64,000 nt of DNA from Amycolatopsis acididurans (GCF_012328925.1 NZ_JAAXLS010000004.1:1-64000), one strand, 5' to 3'; counted from the stretch's first letter, positions 15,688 to 24,360 are shown. A program made the numbers and translations. Notes: generated by a model from the letters alone, not told the origin.

Positions 15688-16610
15688 GGCGTGCCTTCCT
15701 GTTCGGGATCGCTGACGGTGTCCACGTCGCCGTCCGCTCCGGCAAGGTTCCGGTGCTCACTCGAACGTGTGCCCAGTCCGCCGGCCAGCCCCGCGATCAC
15801 GGCGGCCATGCCCAGCCACACCAGCGGTCCCGGCGCGGTCCCGGTCAGTGCCGTTCCGGTCAGCGCGGCCGAAATCGGCGCGATCCCGGTGAGCAGGCCG
15901 ACCCGTCCGGCGCCCAGCGACGCGACGGCGGTGTACCAGAGCAGGAACGCGACGGCCGTGACCATGACCGCGAGATAGGCGATCGCACCCCATTCCGCCG
16001 CGGTGAGCCCGGCCGCCGCGGTAGGGCCTTCGGTCGCGAAACCCAGCGCCAGCAACACGACGGCGGCGATCCAGACCGAATGCACGGACACGCCCCACGG
16101 CCCGTGCCGCTCCAGCACGGGAACGGCCAGCAGCGTGAACCCGGCCTCGCAGGCCAGCGCGAGCACCGCCCAGCCCACGCCCGCCGCGTCGGTGCGGCCG
16201 GTGCCCTCGACGAGCACGCCGCCGACGGTGACCACGACGGCGGCCAGCACGATGCGGCCACGCGGCGTGCGGCGCTCCAGTACCGGCCCGAGCACGCCGA
16301 GCAGCACCGGCGTGCACGCGACCGCGACCGCGATGACGGCGGGTTCGGCATGTGCGACACCACGCACCACCGCGACGTTGAACAGCACCAGCCCGCTCAG
16401 TGCGACCCCGGTCAGCCACAGCCATTCCCGGCCGCGCGGCAGCAGGATCCGCACGCGCGAAAACCTGGCCAGGGCGAGCAGGATGAGAAACGCGGCGGCA
16501 TAACGCACGCCCTGCGCGGTGAACAGCGGCGCGCCGGTCAGCGCGTGCGAGACGCCGACGCTGCCGCCGACCAGCACCATCCCGCACGCCGCCATCACGA
16601 TGTTTCGCAT
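15561..16610 (-). CDS. EamA (DMT superfamily) transporter with frame-overlapping tail
   Basis: A ten-helix EamA-type exporter starting MRNIVMAACGMVLVGGS at ATG16610. The recognisable transporter ends about residue 310 (GLAGGLGTRSSEH). After that the frame continues through a Ser/Thr/Arg-rich tail that is just the Cys-rich gene read in another frame, giving 349 residues. The last ~127 bp thus overlap 15481-15687. Either the protein really carries this tail or a small frame change moved the stop. It is divergent from a MocR-type regulator 28 bp away, its likely controller. Confidence 0.78.
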   Translation of the reverse strand: MRNIVMAACGMVLVGGSVGVSHALTGAPLFTAQGVRYAAAFLILLALARFSRVRILLPRGREWLWLTGVALSGLVLFNVAVVRGVAHAEPAVIAVAVACTPVLLGVLGPVLERRTPRGRIVLAAVVVTVGGVLVEGTGRTDAAGVGWAVLALACEAGFTLLAVPVLERHGPWGVSVHSVWIAAVVLLALGFATEGPTAAAGLTAAEWGAIAYLAVMVTAVAFLLWYTAVASLGAGRVGLLTGIAPISAALTGTALTGTAPGPLVWLGMAAVIAGLAGGLGTRSSEHRNLAGADGDVDTVSDPEQEGTPCITSPRSAATATAAAPSSTSTTRRPRRSASSSPTTSASGSR

Positions 16611-16638
16611 GACCCCACCCTCGCGCCACAATGGTCCA

Positions 16639-18095
16639 ATGGGTAGAGCCAAAGGCGCCGCTTCGGAGGGGTCCATAACGGGTGCGGACTTCCTGCAGCT
16701 GGACATCGGCGAGGCCCCGCCGGGCGGGCTCGCCGACTGGCTGACCGACCGGCTGCGGCTCGCGATCGCCGACGGCCGCCTGCCCGTCGGCGCCCGGCTT
16801 CCGGCGACCCGGGTGCTGGCCGGGAACTGCGTGTCTCGCGTGGGGTGGTCACCGAGGCCTACCGGCGCCTGATCGAGGACGGGCAGGCCGCCGGGCGTGG
16901 CCGGGGTGGCACCGTCGTGCTCGCCGCACCGGTTTCCGCGCCGCCGCCCGCCGCGGCCGCCCCATCACCGGTGGGCGCGGTGTTCACCGACGACCCGGGC
17001 CCCGGCGTCTTCGACTCGCTGCGCACGATCCCCGCCCGCGTCGATCTCACGCCGGGAGTGCCGGATCTCGCGGCGTTTCCCCGCACCGCGTGGTTGCGTG
17101 CCGAGCGCAAGGTGCTCGACCGCCTGTCGCCGACGGCGTTCGGCTACGGCGATCCGCGCGGCGCGCCCGCGTTCCGCGACGCGGTGGCCAACTGGCTCGC
17201 GCGCAACCGTGCGATCAGGGTGAGCCCGGACGAGGTGGTCATCGTCGCGGGCGTCGCACAGGCACTCGGACTGCTCGCACAAGTGTTGCGGCACAACGGA
17301 ATCAGCGAGGTCGCGGTGGAGGACCCCGGTTCGCTCGGGGCGCGGCGGCAACTGCAGGGCTGGGGGATGACCACCCCGCCCGTCCCGGTCGATGGCGGCG
17401 GTGTCGTCGTCGACCGCGTGCGCGCGCCCGCCGTGCTGCTCACCCCCGCACATCAGTTTCCCACCGGCGTCGTGCTGGACGGTCGCCGCCGGCGCGAGCT
17501 GATGAGCTGGGCCGAGGCGGGCGGGCTGATCGTCGAGGACGACTACGACGCCGAGCACCGCTACGACCAGCCGCCCGTGCCCGCGCTGCGTTCCATGCTG
17601 GCGGAACACGTCTGTTACGCGGGAAGCGTGTCGAAGCTGCTCGCGCCCGCGCTGCGCGTCGGCTGGCTCGTGGTGCCACAGCGGTACTTCCACGAGACGG
17701 TCGCGGCCAAACGGGAGGCCGATCTCGGCAACGCCGTGCTGCCGCAACTCGTGCTGGCCGAGCTGATGACCTCGGGTGAGCTGGAGCGGCAGCTCCGGTT
17801 GCTGCGCCGGCGGCACCGGCGCCGCCGGGACGCGATGATCGCCGCGCTGCGCCGATATCTGCCCGGAGCCACGGTGCACGGCGCGGCGGCGGGCCTGCAC
17901 CTGATGGTCACGTTCGGGCCCGAGGTGTCCGATGTGGACCTTGCCGCCGCGGCGTTGTCGCGTGGGGTGAAGGTGCAGCCGTTGTCCTGGCACCGGCAGT
18001 TGCCGGGGCCGCCGGGACTCGTACTCGGCTACGCGGCGGCGTCGCCGGGCGAGATCGAGACGGGAATCGAGGCGCTGGCGGGGCTCATGCCGTGA
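16639..18095 (+). pseudogene. MocR/PdxR-type GntR-aminotransferase regulator, frameshifted
   Basis: The N-terminal GntR helix-turn-helix (DWLTDRLRLAIADGRLPVG, then LPATRVLAG) starts at ATG16639. The rest, MVTEAYRRLIEDG through the fold-type I aminotransferase domain, lies in a different frame from 16845. Adding one G to the GGG at 16822-16824 restores the expected LAGELRVSRGVVTEAYRR. The PLP lysine sits in YAGSVSKLLAPALR. So the gene is whole except for one missing base in a G run: a recent loss or a sequencing error. It is divergent from the EamA gene and overlaps the convergent epimerase gene by 11 bp. Confidence 0.85.
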
Positions 18096-18984
18096 GTGCC
18101 ATGGCCCGCAAGCCCTCGCGCGCACTCGGATAGCCCGGCGCCCAGCCGGTCGCGTCCTTGAAGCGCCCGTTGCTCACCCGCAACGACCGCGTCAGCGACG
18201 TGAGCCGGTCCCCGAACAGCAGGCCCGCCCGGCCAGGTACGCGCAGCCACGCGGTTTTTCCGGCCGCGTCGGCGAGCGCGTCGGCGAATTCGCGTTTCGT
18301 GAGCGGCTCGTCGTCGACGATGTTGTACGTGCCGGCGGGTGCGGTGAGCGCTCTGGCGACGGCCTCGCCCGCGTCGGCCAAGTGGATCGAGGACACGTAC
18401 GTGTGCGCCGGTCCCATCATCGCGACGACGTGGCGCCGTGCCAGCGCCAGCAGTTGTTCGCTGTGCGCCGCGCCGGGGCCGTAGAACCAGCCGAAGCGCA
18501 AAACCACCGTGTCGTCGCCGAAACCGTTCGCATTCGCCTCGGCGGCGTGGTTTCCCCGCGTGATCGGGTAGTGGTCGACCGGTGCGTTTTCGTCCACCCA
18601 GCGCGGGCCGTGGTCGCGGTAGATCATGCTCACCGATTCCTGCACGAACCGGCCGACCCCGGCGGCGCGCGCGGCGTCCGCGACCGTCGCGGAACCCTCG
18701 ACGCGCACCTTGTTGTTGGCCTGCCACGCTTTCGCGCTCATGAACCTGGCCATCGACGGAAGCGCGCTGGCCAGGTTCACCACCGCGTCCTGTCCCGCGC
18801 ACACGTCTTTCAGCGCGTCGCGGTCGAACAGCGAAACCTGGACGGGCGAGGCGCCCTGTGCGGTGAGGGTGGCGGCTTTGGCGTCGCTGCGGGCGAGTGC
18901 GGTCACGGCATGCCCGGCGCGGACGAGAGCGGGAACCGCGTGACCACCGAGCGCCCCGGTTCCGCCCGTGATGAACACCTTCAT
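18085..18984 (-). CDS. NAD(P)-dependent epimerase/dehydratase family protein
   Basis: A 299-residue extended short-chain dehydrogenase. The Rossmann motif is FITGGTGALGGHAVPALV at the N-terminus, with ALARSDAKAATL after the second strand suggesting NADP preference. SVSMIYRDHG holds the tyrosine region (YRDHG replaces the usual YxxxK, so it may be an atypical member). The start ATG18984 is only 59 bp from the nearest SOS box, which could therefore serve this gene as well as the HEPN gene. Substrate unknown. Confidence 0.8.
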   Translation of the reverse strand: MKVFITGGTGALGGHAVPALVRAGHAVTALARSDAKAATLTAQGASPVQVSLFDRDALKDVCAGQDAVVNLASALPSMARFMSAKAWQANNKVRVEGSATVADAARAAGVGRFVQESVSMIYRDHGPRWVDENAPVDHYPITRGNHAAEANANGFGDDTVVLRFGWFYGPGAAHSEQLLALARRHVVAMMGPAHTYVSSIHLADAGEAVARALTAPAGTYNIVDDEPLTKREFADALADAAGKTAWLRVPGRAGLLFGDRLTSLTRSLRVSNGRFKDATGWAPGYPSAREGLRAMALTA

Positions 18985-19042
18985 GTGGTCACGGTAGTGC
19001 CGTTGGCAAGGTCACCGGAGTCTCACCGGATCGAGACTTGAA

Positions 19043-19056
19043 CGAACACGTGTTCG
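19043..19056. promoter_or_regulatory. SOS (LexA) box 1
   Basis: CGAACACGTGTTCG matches the actinobacterial LexA consensus CGAAC-N4-GTTCG exactly and is a full palindrome. It lies 133-147 bp upstream of the HEPN gene and 59 bp upstream of the divergent epimerase gene. The same sequence occurs before recA in this window. Confidence 0.8.
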
Positions 19057-19075
19057 AAGTTAGAGTTGAACTCAG

Positions 19076-19091
19076 TCGAACAAGAGTTCGA
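19076..19091. promoter_or_regulatory. SOS (LexA) box 2
   Basis: TCGAACAAGAGTTCGA matches TCGAAC-N4-GTTCGA perfectly in both arms. TCGAAC could act as a -35 with TAGAGC at 19100-19105 as -10 (18-bp spacer), so LexA here would block a rightward promoter. The centres of the two boxes are about 34 bp apart, roughly three helical turns. Confidence 0.8.
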
Positions 19092-19189
19092 CATCCGGGT
19101 AGAGCGCTCGGGCCGTGAGGGACCGGTGCCGGGGTGGGGGAAGCGCCTCGGCACCGGATCCCACACCATGATCTGACCAGGGAGGGGCA

Positions 19190-19711
19190 ATGTCCGTTGC
19201 CGTCACGTCGCGCGCCGGGGGTGCTCAGCCGGCGCTGCCGCTGCCGGTGCGCGCGCCCGTGGCGCCCGCTGCCGTGAGCCTGCTCAAGGAAGCCCTGCAC
19301 GGTCTGGCGGAGGCCGGCCATGCGCACGACCCGGTGCCGAGGTTCATCGCCTCGTACCTGGCCGCGTTGCGTGGCGGTGCCGCGATTCTCGCCGCGCGCG
19401 GCAGGCCCCATCGCGGGCGCGCCCGTCCGGCCAGCGTGTGGGTACTGCTGGAAACGGCGGCGCCCGAACTGCGGGAGTGGGCCGCGTTCTTCGCGGCGAA
19501 CTCGGCGGCGCACGCGTCCGCGCAGGCCGGAATCACGCGCCGCATCACCGCCCGCTCCGCCGACGATCTGTACCGCCAGGCCGGTCAGTTCCTCGAACTC
19601 GCCGACCGTGTCGTGCACGGACGGCGGGCCAGCGACGGTGCGCCGGTGCGGCAGTGTGCCGCGCCGCTGCGCCAGAAGGTCAAGCGCGGGTCATGGCCGG
19701 ACAAGCCCTGA
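19190..19711 (+). CDS. SAV_6107-family HEPN domain protein
   Basis: A 173-residue all-helical protein of the SAV_6107 HEPN type (LLKEALHGLAEAGHAHDPVPRFIASYLAALRG; then ASVWVLLETAAPELREWAAFFAA). HEPN domains are often RNases or nucleotide-binding modules; an R-x4-6-H motif is not obvious here, so RNase activity is unsure. GGAGG sits 8 nt before the ATG. Two LexA boxes lie in its upstream region, implying induction by DNA damage. Its last 19 bp overlap the maleylpyruvate-isomerase-fold gene. The family is commonly found near metF and division genes in Streptomyces. Confidence 0.82.
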   Translation: MSVAVTSRAGGAQPALPLPVRAPVAPAAVSLLKEALHGLAEAGHAHDPVPRFIASYLAALRGGAAILAARGRPHRGRARPASVWVLLETAAPELREWAAFFAANSAAHASAQAGITRRITARSADDLYRQAGQFLELADRVVHGRRASDGAPVRQCAAPLRQKVKRGSWPDKP

Positions 19712-20520
19712 TCGAACCGGGCCGTTTCCTGGACGCGCTGGGCATCGAGGTGGAGCTGCTGCTGGACGCCGCGCACCGCAACGCGCCGACGGCGCGGGTG
19801 GTCACCGCTCCCGGGTTCACGGTGGGCGAGGTCGTGCGGCATCTCGGTGGCACCTACCGGACCGCGCGGTTGTGGATACTCCAGGGCGGCAGTCCCCGGC
19901 GGTATCAGCAGTATCCCGAGCCAGGACAGTCCACTGAGGACTATCTACGGACCGGTCTGGCCGAACTACTGACCCTGCTGCGGGCAAATGGTGCGGACAG
20001 CGCGGCCGCGACGTGGTGGCCCGCCGACCGCACCATTGGCTTCTGGTGCCGCCGGATGGCCCACGAGACCACGATCCACCGCATCGATCTTCAGGAAACG
20101 GCGGCGCTGGCCGGGGAAAGGCCGGTGGCGCCGGAGCCTCGTTCGGGCGAAAGCCCCGCCCCCATCGACGGGCCGATCACGCCGGTGTCCGACGACTACG
20201 CCGTGGACGGTGTGGACGAGGTGTTGACCCTGTGGTTCGTCCAGCGCCTGGCGATGCTGGGTGTCTCGGGGACCGCGCCGTGGTCGGTCGGGATCCGGAC
20301 CGGCGGGCATCACTGGATCGCCCGCGCGGGCCCGGGATTCACGGAAGCATGGCGGTGCTCTCCACAGGAGGCGAGGCGGGCGGACGTCCTGGTCTCGGGC
20401 ACGCCGATGCGGGTGTACCTGTGGCTGTGGGGCCGTCGCGACCACCGTGCGGTCACGTGGAACGGAAACGCCGACGCCGCCGCCCGGCTCTGGGCACTGA
20501 TGCGACTGGCCACGAAGTAG
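19693..20520 (+). CDS. maleylpyruvate isomerase (DinB-like, mycothiol-dependent) family protein
   Basis: A 275-residue protein with the DinB/MDMPI fold. FTVGEVVRHLGGTYRTA carries the first metal histidine and MAHETTIHRIDLQ the H-x3-H pair. The C-terminal part ends LYLWLWGRRDH-like (YLWLWGRRDHRAVTWNG), typical of MDMPI C-terminal domains. Known relatives are mycothiol-dependent metalloenzymes. Translation starts inside the HEPN gene (19-bp overlap), so both are one operon under the two SOS boxes. A mycothiol-linked detoxification step after DNA damage is inference. Confidence 0.8.
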   Translation: MAGQALIEPGRFLDALGIEVELLLDAAHRNAPTARVVTAPGFTVGEVVRHLGGTYRTARLWILQGGSPRRYQQYPEPGQSTEDYLRTGLAELLTLLRANGADSAAATWWPADRTIGFWCRRMAHETTIHRIDLQETAALAGERPVAPEPRSGESPAPIDGPITPVSDDYAVDGVDEVLTLWFVQRLAMLGVSGTAPWSVGIRTGGHHWIARAGPGFTEAWRCSPQEARRADVLVSGTPMRVYLWLWGRRDHRAVTWNGNADAAARLWALMRLATK

Positions 20521-20556
20521 TTCAGCACGTGGGGAAGCGATGCTGGACCACTCAGC

Positions 20557-21105
20557 CGGTCGTCTCCGTGGCAGGGAGATAGGCCGGCAACGGCGGGCTC
20601 GTCCCGGCCTGCCAGTGCAGGTCCCGGAGTGTGTCACCTGCGACGGCAGGTCCGGGCGCGACAGGGAGCGGCGGACGACGGCGATCCCGGCCGCCGGACC
20701 TCGGGTGTCGGCTGGGGTTGCGGATGACGGCGATCCCGGCCGCCGGACCTGAGGTGGCGGCCGGGGTGGCGGACGAGGGCGATCCCCGCCGCCAGGCCTG
20801 GGGTGTCGGCCGGGATCGCGGATCACGAGGATCCGCGCCCGGACCCCGGGCCGGGGCGCTGGGCATGCCGCTGCCGCGCACTGCCATGTTCGGCGCGCGG
20901 GATCGTGCCTGCCGAGGTCCTGTGAGTGTCACCTGCGACGGCCGGCCCGCGGTGCGGCCGGGATGGCGGACCACGGCGATCCCGGTCGCCAAGCCTGGGG
21001 CCGGGGTGCCGGCCGTGCCGCTGCCGCGCACAGCCATGTTCGGCTCGCCGCTCGCGGGATCGTCGGTGGTCTGTACGAGGGTCTCGATCTGTGTGTGGGG
21101 CAGCG
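20557..21105 (-). repeat. decayed tandem copies of the 3' end of the Mak_N_cap gene
   Basis: This stretch has no intact gene. On the minus strand it holds at least three degraded copies of the last ~70 codons of the gene at 21118-21696: EPNMAVRGSGTAGTP (near 21030), APNMAVRGSGM (near 20890), and a final copy running AGDTLRDLHW to LPAYLPATETTG (ending about 20557). The intact gene has EPNMTVRGSGTAGTP and VLAYLPEAAG in these places. Stops and frame changes separate the copies. Confidence 0.8.
20670..20866. repeat. ~49-bp tandem repeat, four units
   Basis: Units beginning GCGGAYGACGGCGATCCC start at 20670, 20720, 20769 and 20818, each 49-50 bp long and increasingly diverged. They expand one segment of the decayed gene copies (the AVVRHPGR region). 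A further related unit occurs near 20965. Confidence 0.8.
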
Positions 21106-21117
21106 ATGCCGAATCGC

Positions 21118-21696
21118 TCAGCCGGCTGCCTCCGGGAGGTAGGCCAGCACGACGGGTTCGTCCTGACCTTCCCAGGTTCCGGTGAGTGTCAGCCGCGACG
21201 GCAGATCCGGGGTGCGGCCCGGGTAGCGGACGACGACGGGTCCGGCAGCCGGGTCCGGGGTGCCGGCCGTGCCGCTGCCGCGCACAGTCATGTTCGGCTC
21301 GCGGCGCACGGGACCGTCGGGAGTCTGCACGAACATCTCGACCTGCGTGCCCGCTTCGAGGATCACGCGGGTCAGTTCGGCGCGGAACACGGGGTCCGCC
21401 GGCCCGTCGTAGACCCACCGTGTGCCGAGCACGGAGTGCTCCATCGTGCCGACCAGCGCGTCCTGGGCGCCCTCCAGGGCAGCGGCGCGGTAGGTCAGCG
21501 GAACGTGCACCTGGCGGTCGCCGACCTCGAACAGGTGCGCCTCGATGCCGACCTCGCCCGCGGGGTCGTCGAAGCGGTAGGCGCCGACCGGCCGTGGTTC
21601 CGCCGCCGGCCCGTCGTACCAGGGCTGGTCCGGGAGCCACGCCGCGACGAGCTCTGCCTTGGTCGGGGTGATGCTCGCCTGGTGGATGATCGCCAT
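21118..21696 (-). CDS. maltokinase N-terminal cap-like domain protein (CG0192-like)
   Basis: A 192-residue protein beginning MAIIHQASITPTKAELVAAW, the pattern of the N-terminal cap domain of maltokinase-like proteins found alone in many actinomycetes. QPWYDG, AYRFDDPAGEVGIE and TMEHSVLGTRWVYDGP are typical. There is no kinase domain, so it is not an active kinase itself. Its 3' end has been duplicated several times downstream as decayed repeats. Function unknown. Confidence 0.75.
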   Translation of the reverse strand: MAIIHQASITPTKAELVAAWLPDQPWYDGPAAEPRPVGAYRFDDPAGEVGIEAHLFEVGDRQVHVPLTYRAAALEGAQDALVGTMEHSVLGTRWVYDGPADPVFRAELTRVILEAGTQVEMFVQTPDGPVRREPNMTVRGSGTAGTPDPAAGPVVVRYPGRTPDLPSRLTLTGTWEGQDEPVVLAYLPEAAG

Positions 21697-21753
21697 ACGA
21701 ACAACTTAGCCATTCAGGCGCACCGAGCGTCCCGTCGCGAATAGTGTTGCGCC

Positions 21754-22362
21754 GTGTTCCTCGGTCTGACGGTCGAAGCCCCCGAACCCGCGAAGCTGGC
21801 CGCGTTCTGGGCAGCGTTGCTCGGCTGGGAGATGACGGACACGACGGTGCGTGGCCCGGAAGGCCGCCTCGTCTTCGTGCCTGCGTCCGGGCCGAAGACG
21901 CGCAAGAACCGGCTGCACCCGGACCTCGCCAGCTACTCGCCCGAGGAGCAGCGCGCGAAAGTCGAGCGCGCCCTCGCGCTGGGTGCCTCGCCATGCGACA
22001 TCGGCCAGGGTGACGTGCCGTGGGTGGTGCTGGCCGACCCGGCGGGCAACGAGTTCTGTGGGCTGGAGCCACGCCGCGGCTACACGACGACGGAATCGCT
22101 CGCGGCGGTTGTCGTGGATTCGCTGGACCCGGCCGCGCAGGCTCGGTTCTGGTCGGAGCTCACGGGCTGGCCGGTCGGCTCGGAGAAGCCGGGTGTGATC
22201 GTCGGGTTGCGGGCGCCGGACGGGCGCGGCCCATGGCTGGAGTTCTTGCGGACCGCCGAGCCCAAGCGCCACCCGAACCGTCTCCGCCCGATCGTGAACG
22301 CCCGGTCGGGTGATCCGGCGGATCAGGAAGGGAACGAGTTTTCGCAGGTCGACAGCGTTTGA
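21754..22362 (+). CDS. two-module VOC family protein
   Basis: A 202-residue protein with two vicinal-oxygen-chelate half-domains. The first is FLGLTVEAPEPAKLAAFWAAL ending VVLADPAGNEFCGLEP, and the second begins SLAAVVVDSLDPAAQARFW. The second module is shortened and lacks a clear PDGNEF end, finishing instead with DQEGNEFSQVDSV. The start is GTG21754, 57 bp from the divergent Mak_N_cap gene. The reaction is unknown. Confidence 0.75.
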   Translation: MFLGLTVEAPEPAKLAAFWAALLGWEMTDTTVRGPEGRLVFVPASGPKTRKNRLHPDLASYSPEEQRAKVERALALGASPCDIGQGDVPWVVLADPAGNEFCGLEPRRGYTTTESLAAVVVDSLDPAAQARFWSELTGWPVGSEKPGVIVGLRAPDGRGPWLEFLRTAEPKRHPNRLRPIVNARSGDPADQEGNEFSQVDSV

Positions 22363-22462
22363 GCGGGGTTGTTTCGGCCGCGTTGCGAGTGCGCGTGAGG
22401 CCCTGACATAGGCGAAACACTCGCGTCCTCGGTCGGCAACAACGAGCGGCGATCGTTATTGA

Positions 22463-23608
22463 ATGGAAATTGGTCGCGCCCCGAGAAGTCAGACTGTGGA
22501 GATGCCGGACAGCTGGCCGCTGGCCGCCGACGAGGAGGCCACCTCGGCGACGTGGCGGCTGCGGATCCGCATGGACGACCGGCCCGGCATGCTCGCCCGT
22601 ATCGCGATCCGGATGGCCGACCTGGAGTGCAACATCCTCGGCCTGGCCGTGTTGCCGGTGCCGGGTGGCGTGCTCGACGAAGTGGTGATCCGGCCGGCGT
22701 CCGGGCTCACCAAACCACAGTTGATCAAAGCCATCGAGGAGGAGGGCTGCGAGTGTTCCGCCGTCGCCGACGCGGACATTCGAGAGCTGGTGGACGCCTC
22801 CGCCGCGAACCTGGCCTCGGCACGCCGCGCGATCGACGACCCGTCCCGCTGCGCGGACGTGCTGCGTGACGTGCTCGCGGCCGACTTGGTGACCGTGGTC
22901 CCGCTCGCGGAGGCGAACGTCGCCCGCACCGAAGGCGGCCACCGTGCGGCATTCGCGGTGGATGCCGGAACCGCGCTGGTGGCGCGGCGTCGCTGGGCGC
23001 CGTTCGTGCAGCTGGAACTGGCGCGCGCCGAGGCCTTGCTCGGCCTGCTGGACAGCGTGCGGGTGAACGTCGCCGGGCCGGTGGTGGCGACTTCGTCCGA
23101 TGGCGCCGCGATCGTGCTGCGGCTGGGACAGCCCGGTGACGCCGACGCCGTGTCGGCGCTGCATGACCGTTGTTCCAAGGGCACGCTTTTCCAGCGGTAT
23201 CAGATGGGGATGAGCACGATGCCGCGCCGCTGGCTGCACCGGTTGCTGATGCCGCCGCGCGGGGAAAGCCTGCTCGCCGTGTGCGGACGCGAGGTGATCG
23301 CCGTCGGGCAGTTGGTGTCGAGCAGCGGGCGGCCGGCATCGGGTGGCCGGGGAATCGCCGAAATCTCGCTACTGGTCGAGGACGCGTGGCAGCGCAAGGG
23401 GATCGGCACCGCGCTGCTGGCCCGCCTGGCCGCCATCGCCGCGATGCGCGGGCACCGCAAGCTGATGGCCGTCACCCTCCCTGGCCGCGACGCGACGTAC
23501 CGCACGGCACTACGGGCCGGCCTGGCCGCGGACGCTCCAGAGGAAGAAGGCCTGCTCCGAATCACGATCCCGCCCGTCCTCACACCACGCGAACTGGGGG
23601 TGCGCTGA
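22463..23608 (+). CDS. ACT-GNAT amino-acid-regulated acetyltransferase
   Basis: A 381-residue fusion of an N-terminal ACT domain (RIRMDDRPGMLARIAIRMAD, about residues 30-100) and a C-terminal GNAT domain (ISLLVEDAWQRKGIGTALLARL near residue 305, with the Q-R-K-G-I-G acetyl-CoA loop). Actinobacterial proteins with this layout acetylate lysines of enzymes such as acetyl-CoA synthetase and are switched by amino acids such as Asn or Cys. That assignment is from family knowledge. ATG22463 is used; an in-frame ATG at 22502 (MPDSWPL) is an alternative. The gene stands alone and ends before a strong hairpin. Confidence 0.82.
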   Translation: MEIGRAPRSQTVEMPDSWPLAADEEATSATWRLRIRMDDRPGMLARIAIRMADLECNILGLAVLPVPGGVLDEVVIRPASGLTKPQLIKAIEEEGCECSAVADADIRELVDASAANLASARRAIDDPSRCADVLRDVLAADLVTVVPLAEANVARTEGGHRAAFAVDAGTALVARRRWAPFVQLELARAEALLGLLDSVRVNVAGPVVATSSDGAAIVLRLGQPGDADAVSALHDRCSKGTLFQRYQMGMSTMPRRWLHRLLMPPRGESLLAVCGREVIAVGQLVSSSGRPASGGRGIAEISLLVEDAWQRKGIGTALLARLAAIAAMRGHRKLMAVTLPGRDATYRTALRAGLAADAPEEEGLLRITIPPVLTPRELGVR

Positions 23609-23719
23609 TCATCTCTGGCCCATAGCCGTCCGGAGGCCTGGCGCATCGAGGGAGGTCGGCGGCTTCGGTTCCCCGCGTTCGCCCGGTGACATTGCCTTGG
23701 CATGCGCGGCTCTGTCGTC

Positions 23720-23747
23720 CCGGTCGGCGTCTCACCGCGCCGACCGG
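23720..23747. terminator. hairpin terminator between acetyltransferase and def genes
   Basis: CCGGTCGGCG and CGCCGACCGG form a perfect 10-bp stem with an 8-nt loop. It lies 112 bp past the acetyltransferase stop and 112 bp past the convergent def stop, so it could serve both strands. No T run follows, as is common in high-GC actinomycetes. The rest of the 250-bp gap shows nothing else. Confidence 0.6.
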
Positions 23748-23859
23748 AGCGCCACCCCGCAACGTCCGTCACGTTCGCCACTGCAGTCAGTTCTCCTGCG
23801 GGGCCGTGGGTCCCGCTGCCGTCGTTGTGATCCCGGCACGGCGATCGGCCCTCGGCCGG

Positions 23860-24360
23860 TCAGCGGCGCCAGAACCAGTCCTTGTGCCGCGCCTGCCGCA
23901 ATGCCTCGCGTTTGGTGTCCTTGCCCAGGCGGTCGAGGTAGAGGATCCCGTCGAGGTGGTCCGTCTCGTGCTGGAGGCACTGCGCCAGCACGTCAATGCC
24001 CTCCACATGAATTGGCTCGTTCTTCAGGTCCACGCCCCGCACCACCGCGCGCTTGGCCCGCACGACGTCGAATCGCAGCTCGGGGACCGACAGGCAGCCC
24101 TCGCTGATCGCGTGCGTCTCCTCGGAGAGTTCCGCGATCTCGGGGTTGATCACGTAGCCGGTGAGTCCATCGACGTTGTAGCTGAACACCCGCAGCCCGA
24201 CCCCGATCTGTGGCGCGGCCAGGCCCGCGCGCCCGGGGAGCTTCACCGAGTCGAGCAGGTCCGTCACCAGCTGCTCGACCGCCTTGTCGAAGGTCGTCAC
24301 CGGCTCGCACGCGGTCTTGAGCACCGGATCCCCGAAGTACCGCAGTTCCCGAATCGCCAT
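23860..24360 (-). CDS. def: peptide deformylase
   Basis: A 166-residue peptide deformylase that removes N-formyl groups from new proteins. All three motifs are visible: GLAAPQIG, EGCLSVP (metal Cys) and QHETDHLDG (HExxH metal histidines and catalytic Glu). The ATG at 24360 (MAIRELRYFGD) is chosen over 24369 by comparison with family N-termini. It follows the lhr gene by 43 bp on the same strand and may share its transcript. The C-terminal tail ends in RHKDWFWRR. Confidence 0.92.
   Translation of the reverse strand: MAIRELRYFGDPVLKTACEPVTTFDKAVEQLVTDLLDSVKLPGRAGLAAPQIGVGLRVFSYNVDGLTGYVINPEIAELSEETHAISEGCLSVPELRFDVVRAKRAVVRGVDLKNEPIHVEGIDVLAQCLQHETDHLDGILYLDRLGKDTKREALRQARHKDWFWRR

Noticed and set aside
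20557..21105. A live second Mak_N_cap gene downstream of 21118
   Set aside because: Only C-terminal pieces are present, with internal stops and frame changes and no start.
23609..23859. Small genes in the gap between the acetyltransferase and def
   Set aside because: Frames are short, Arg/Pro-rich and lack ribosome sites; only the hairpin is convincing.
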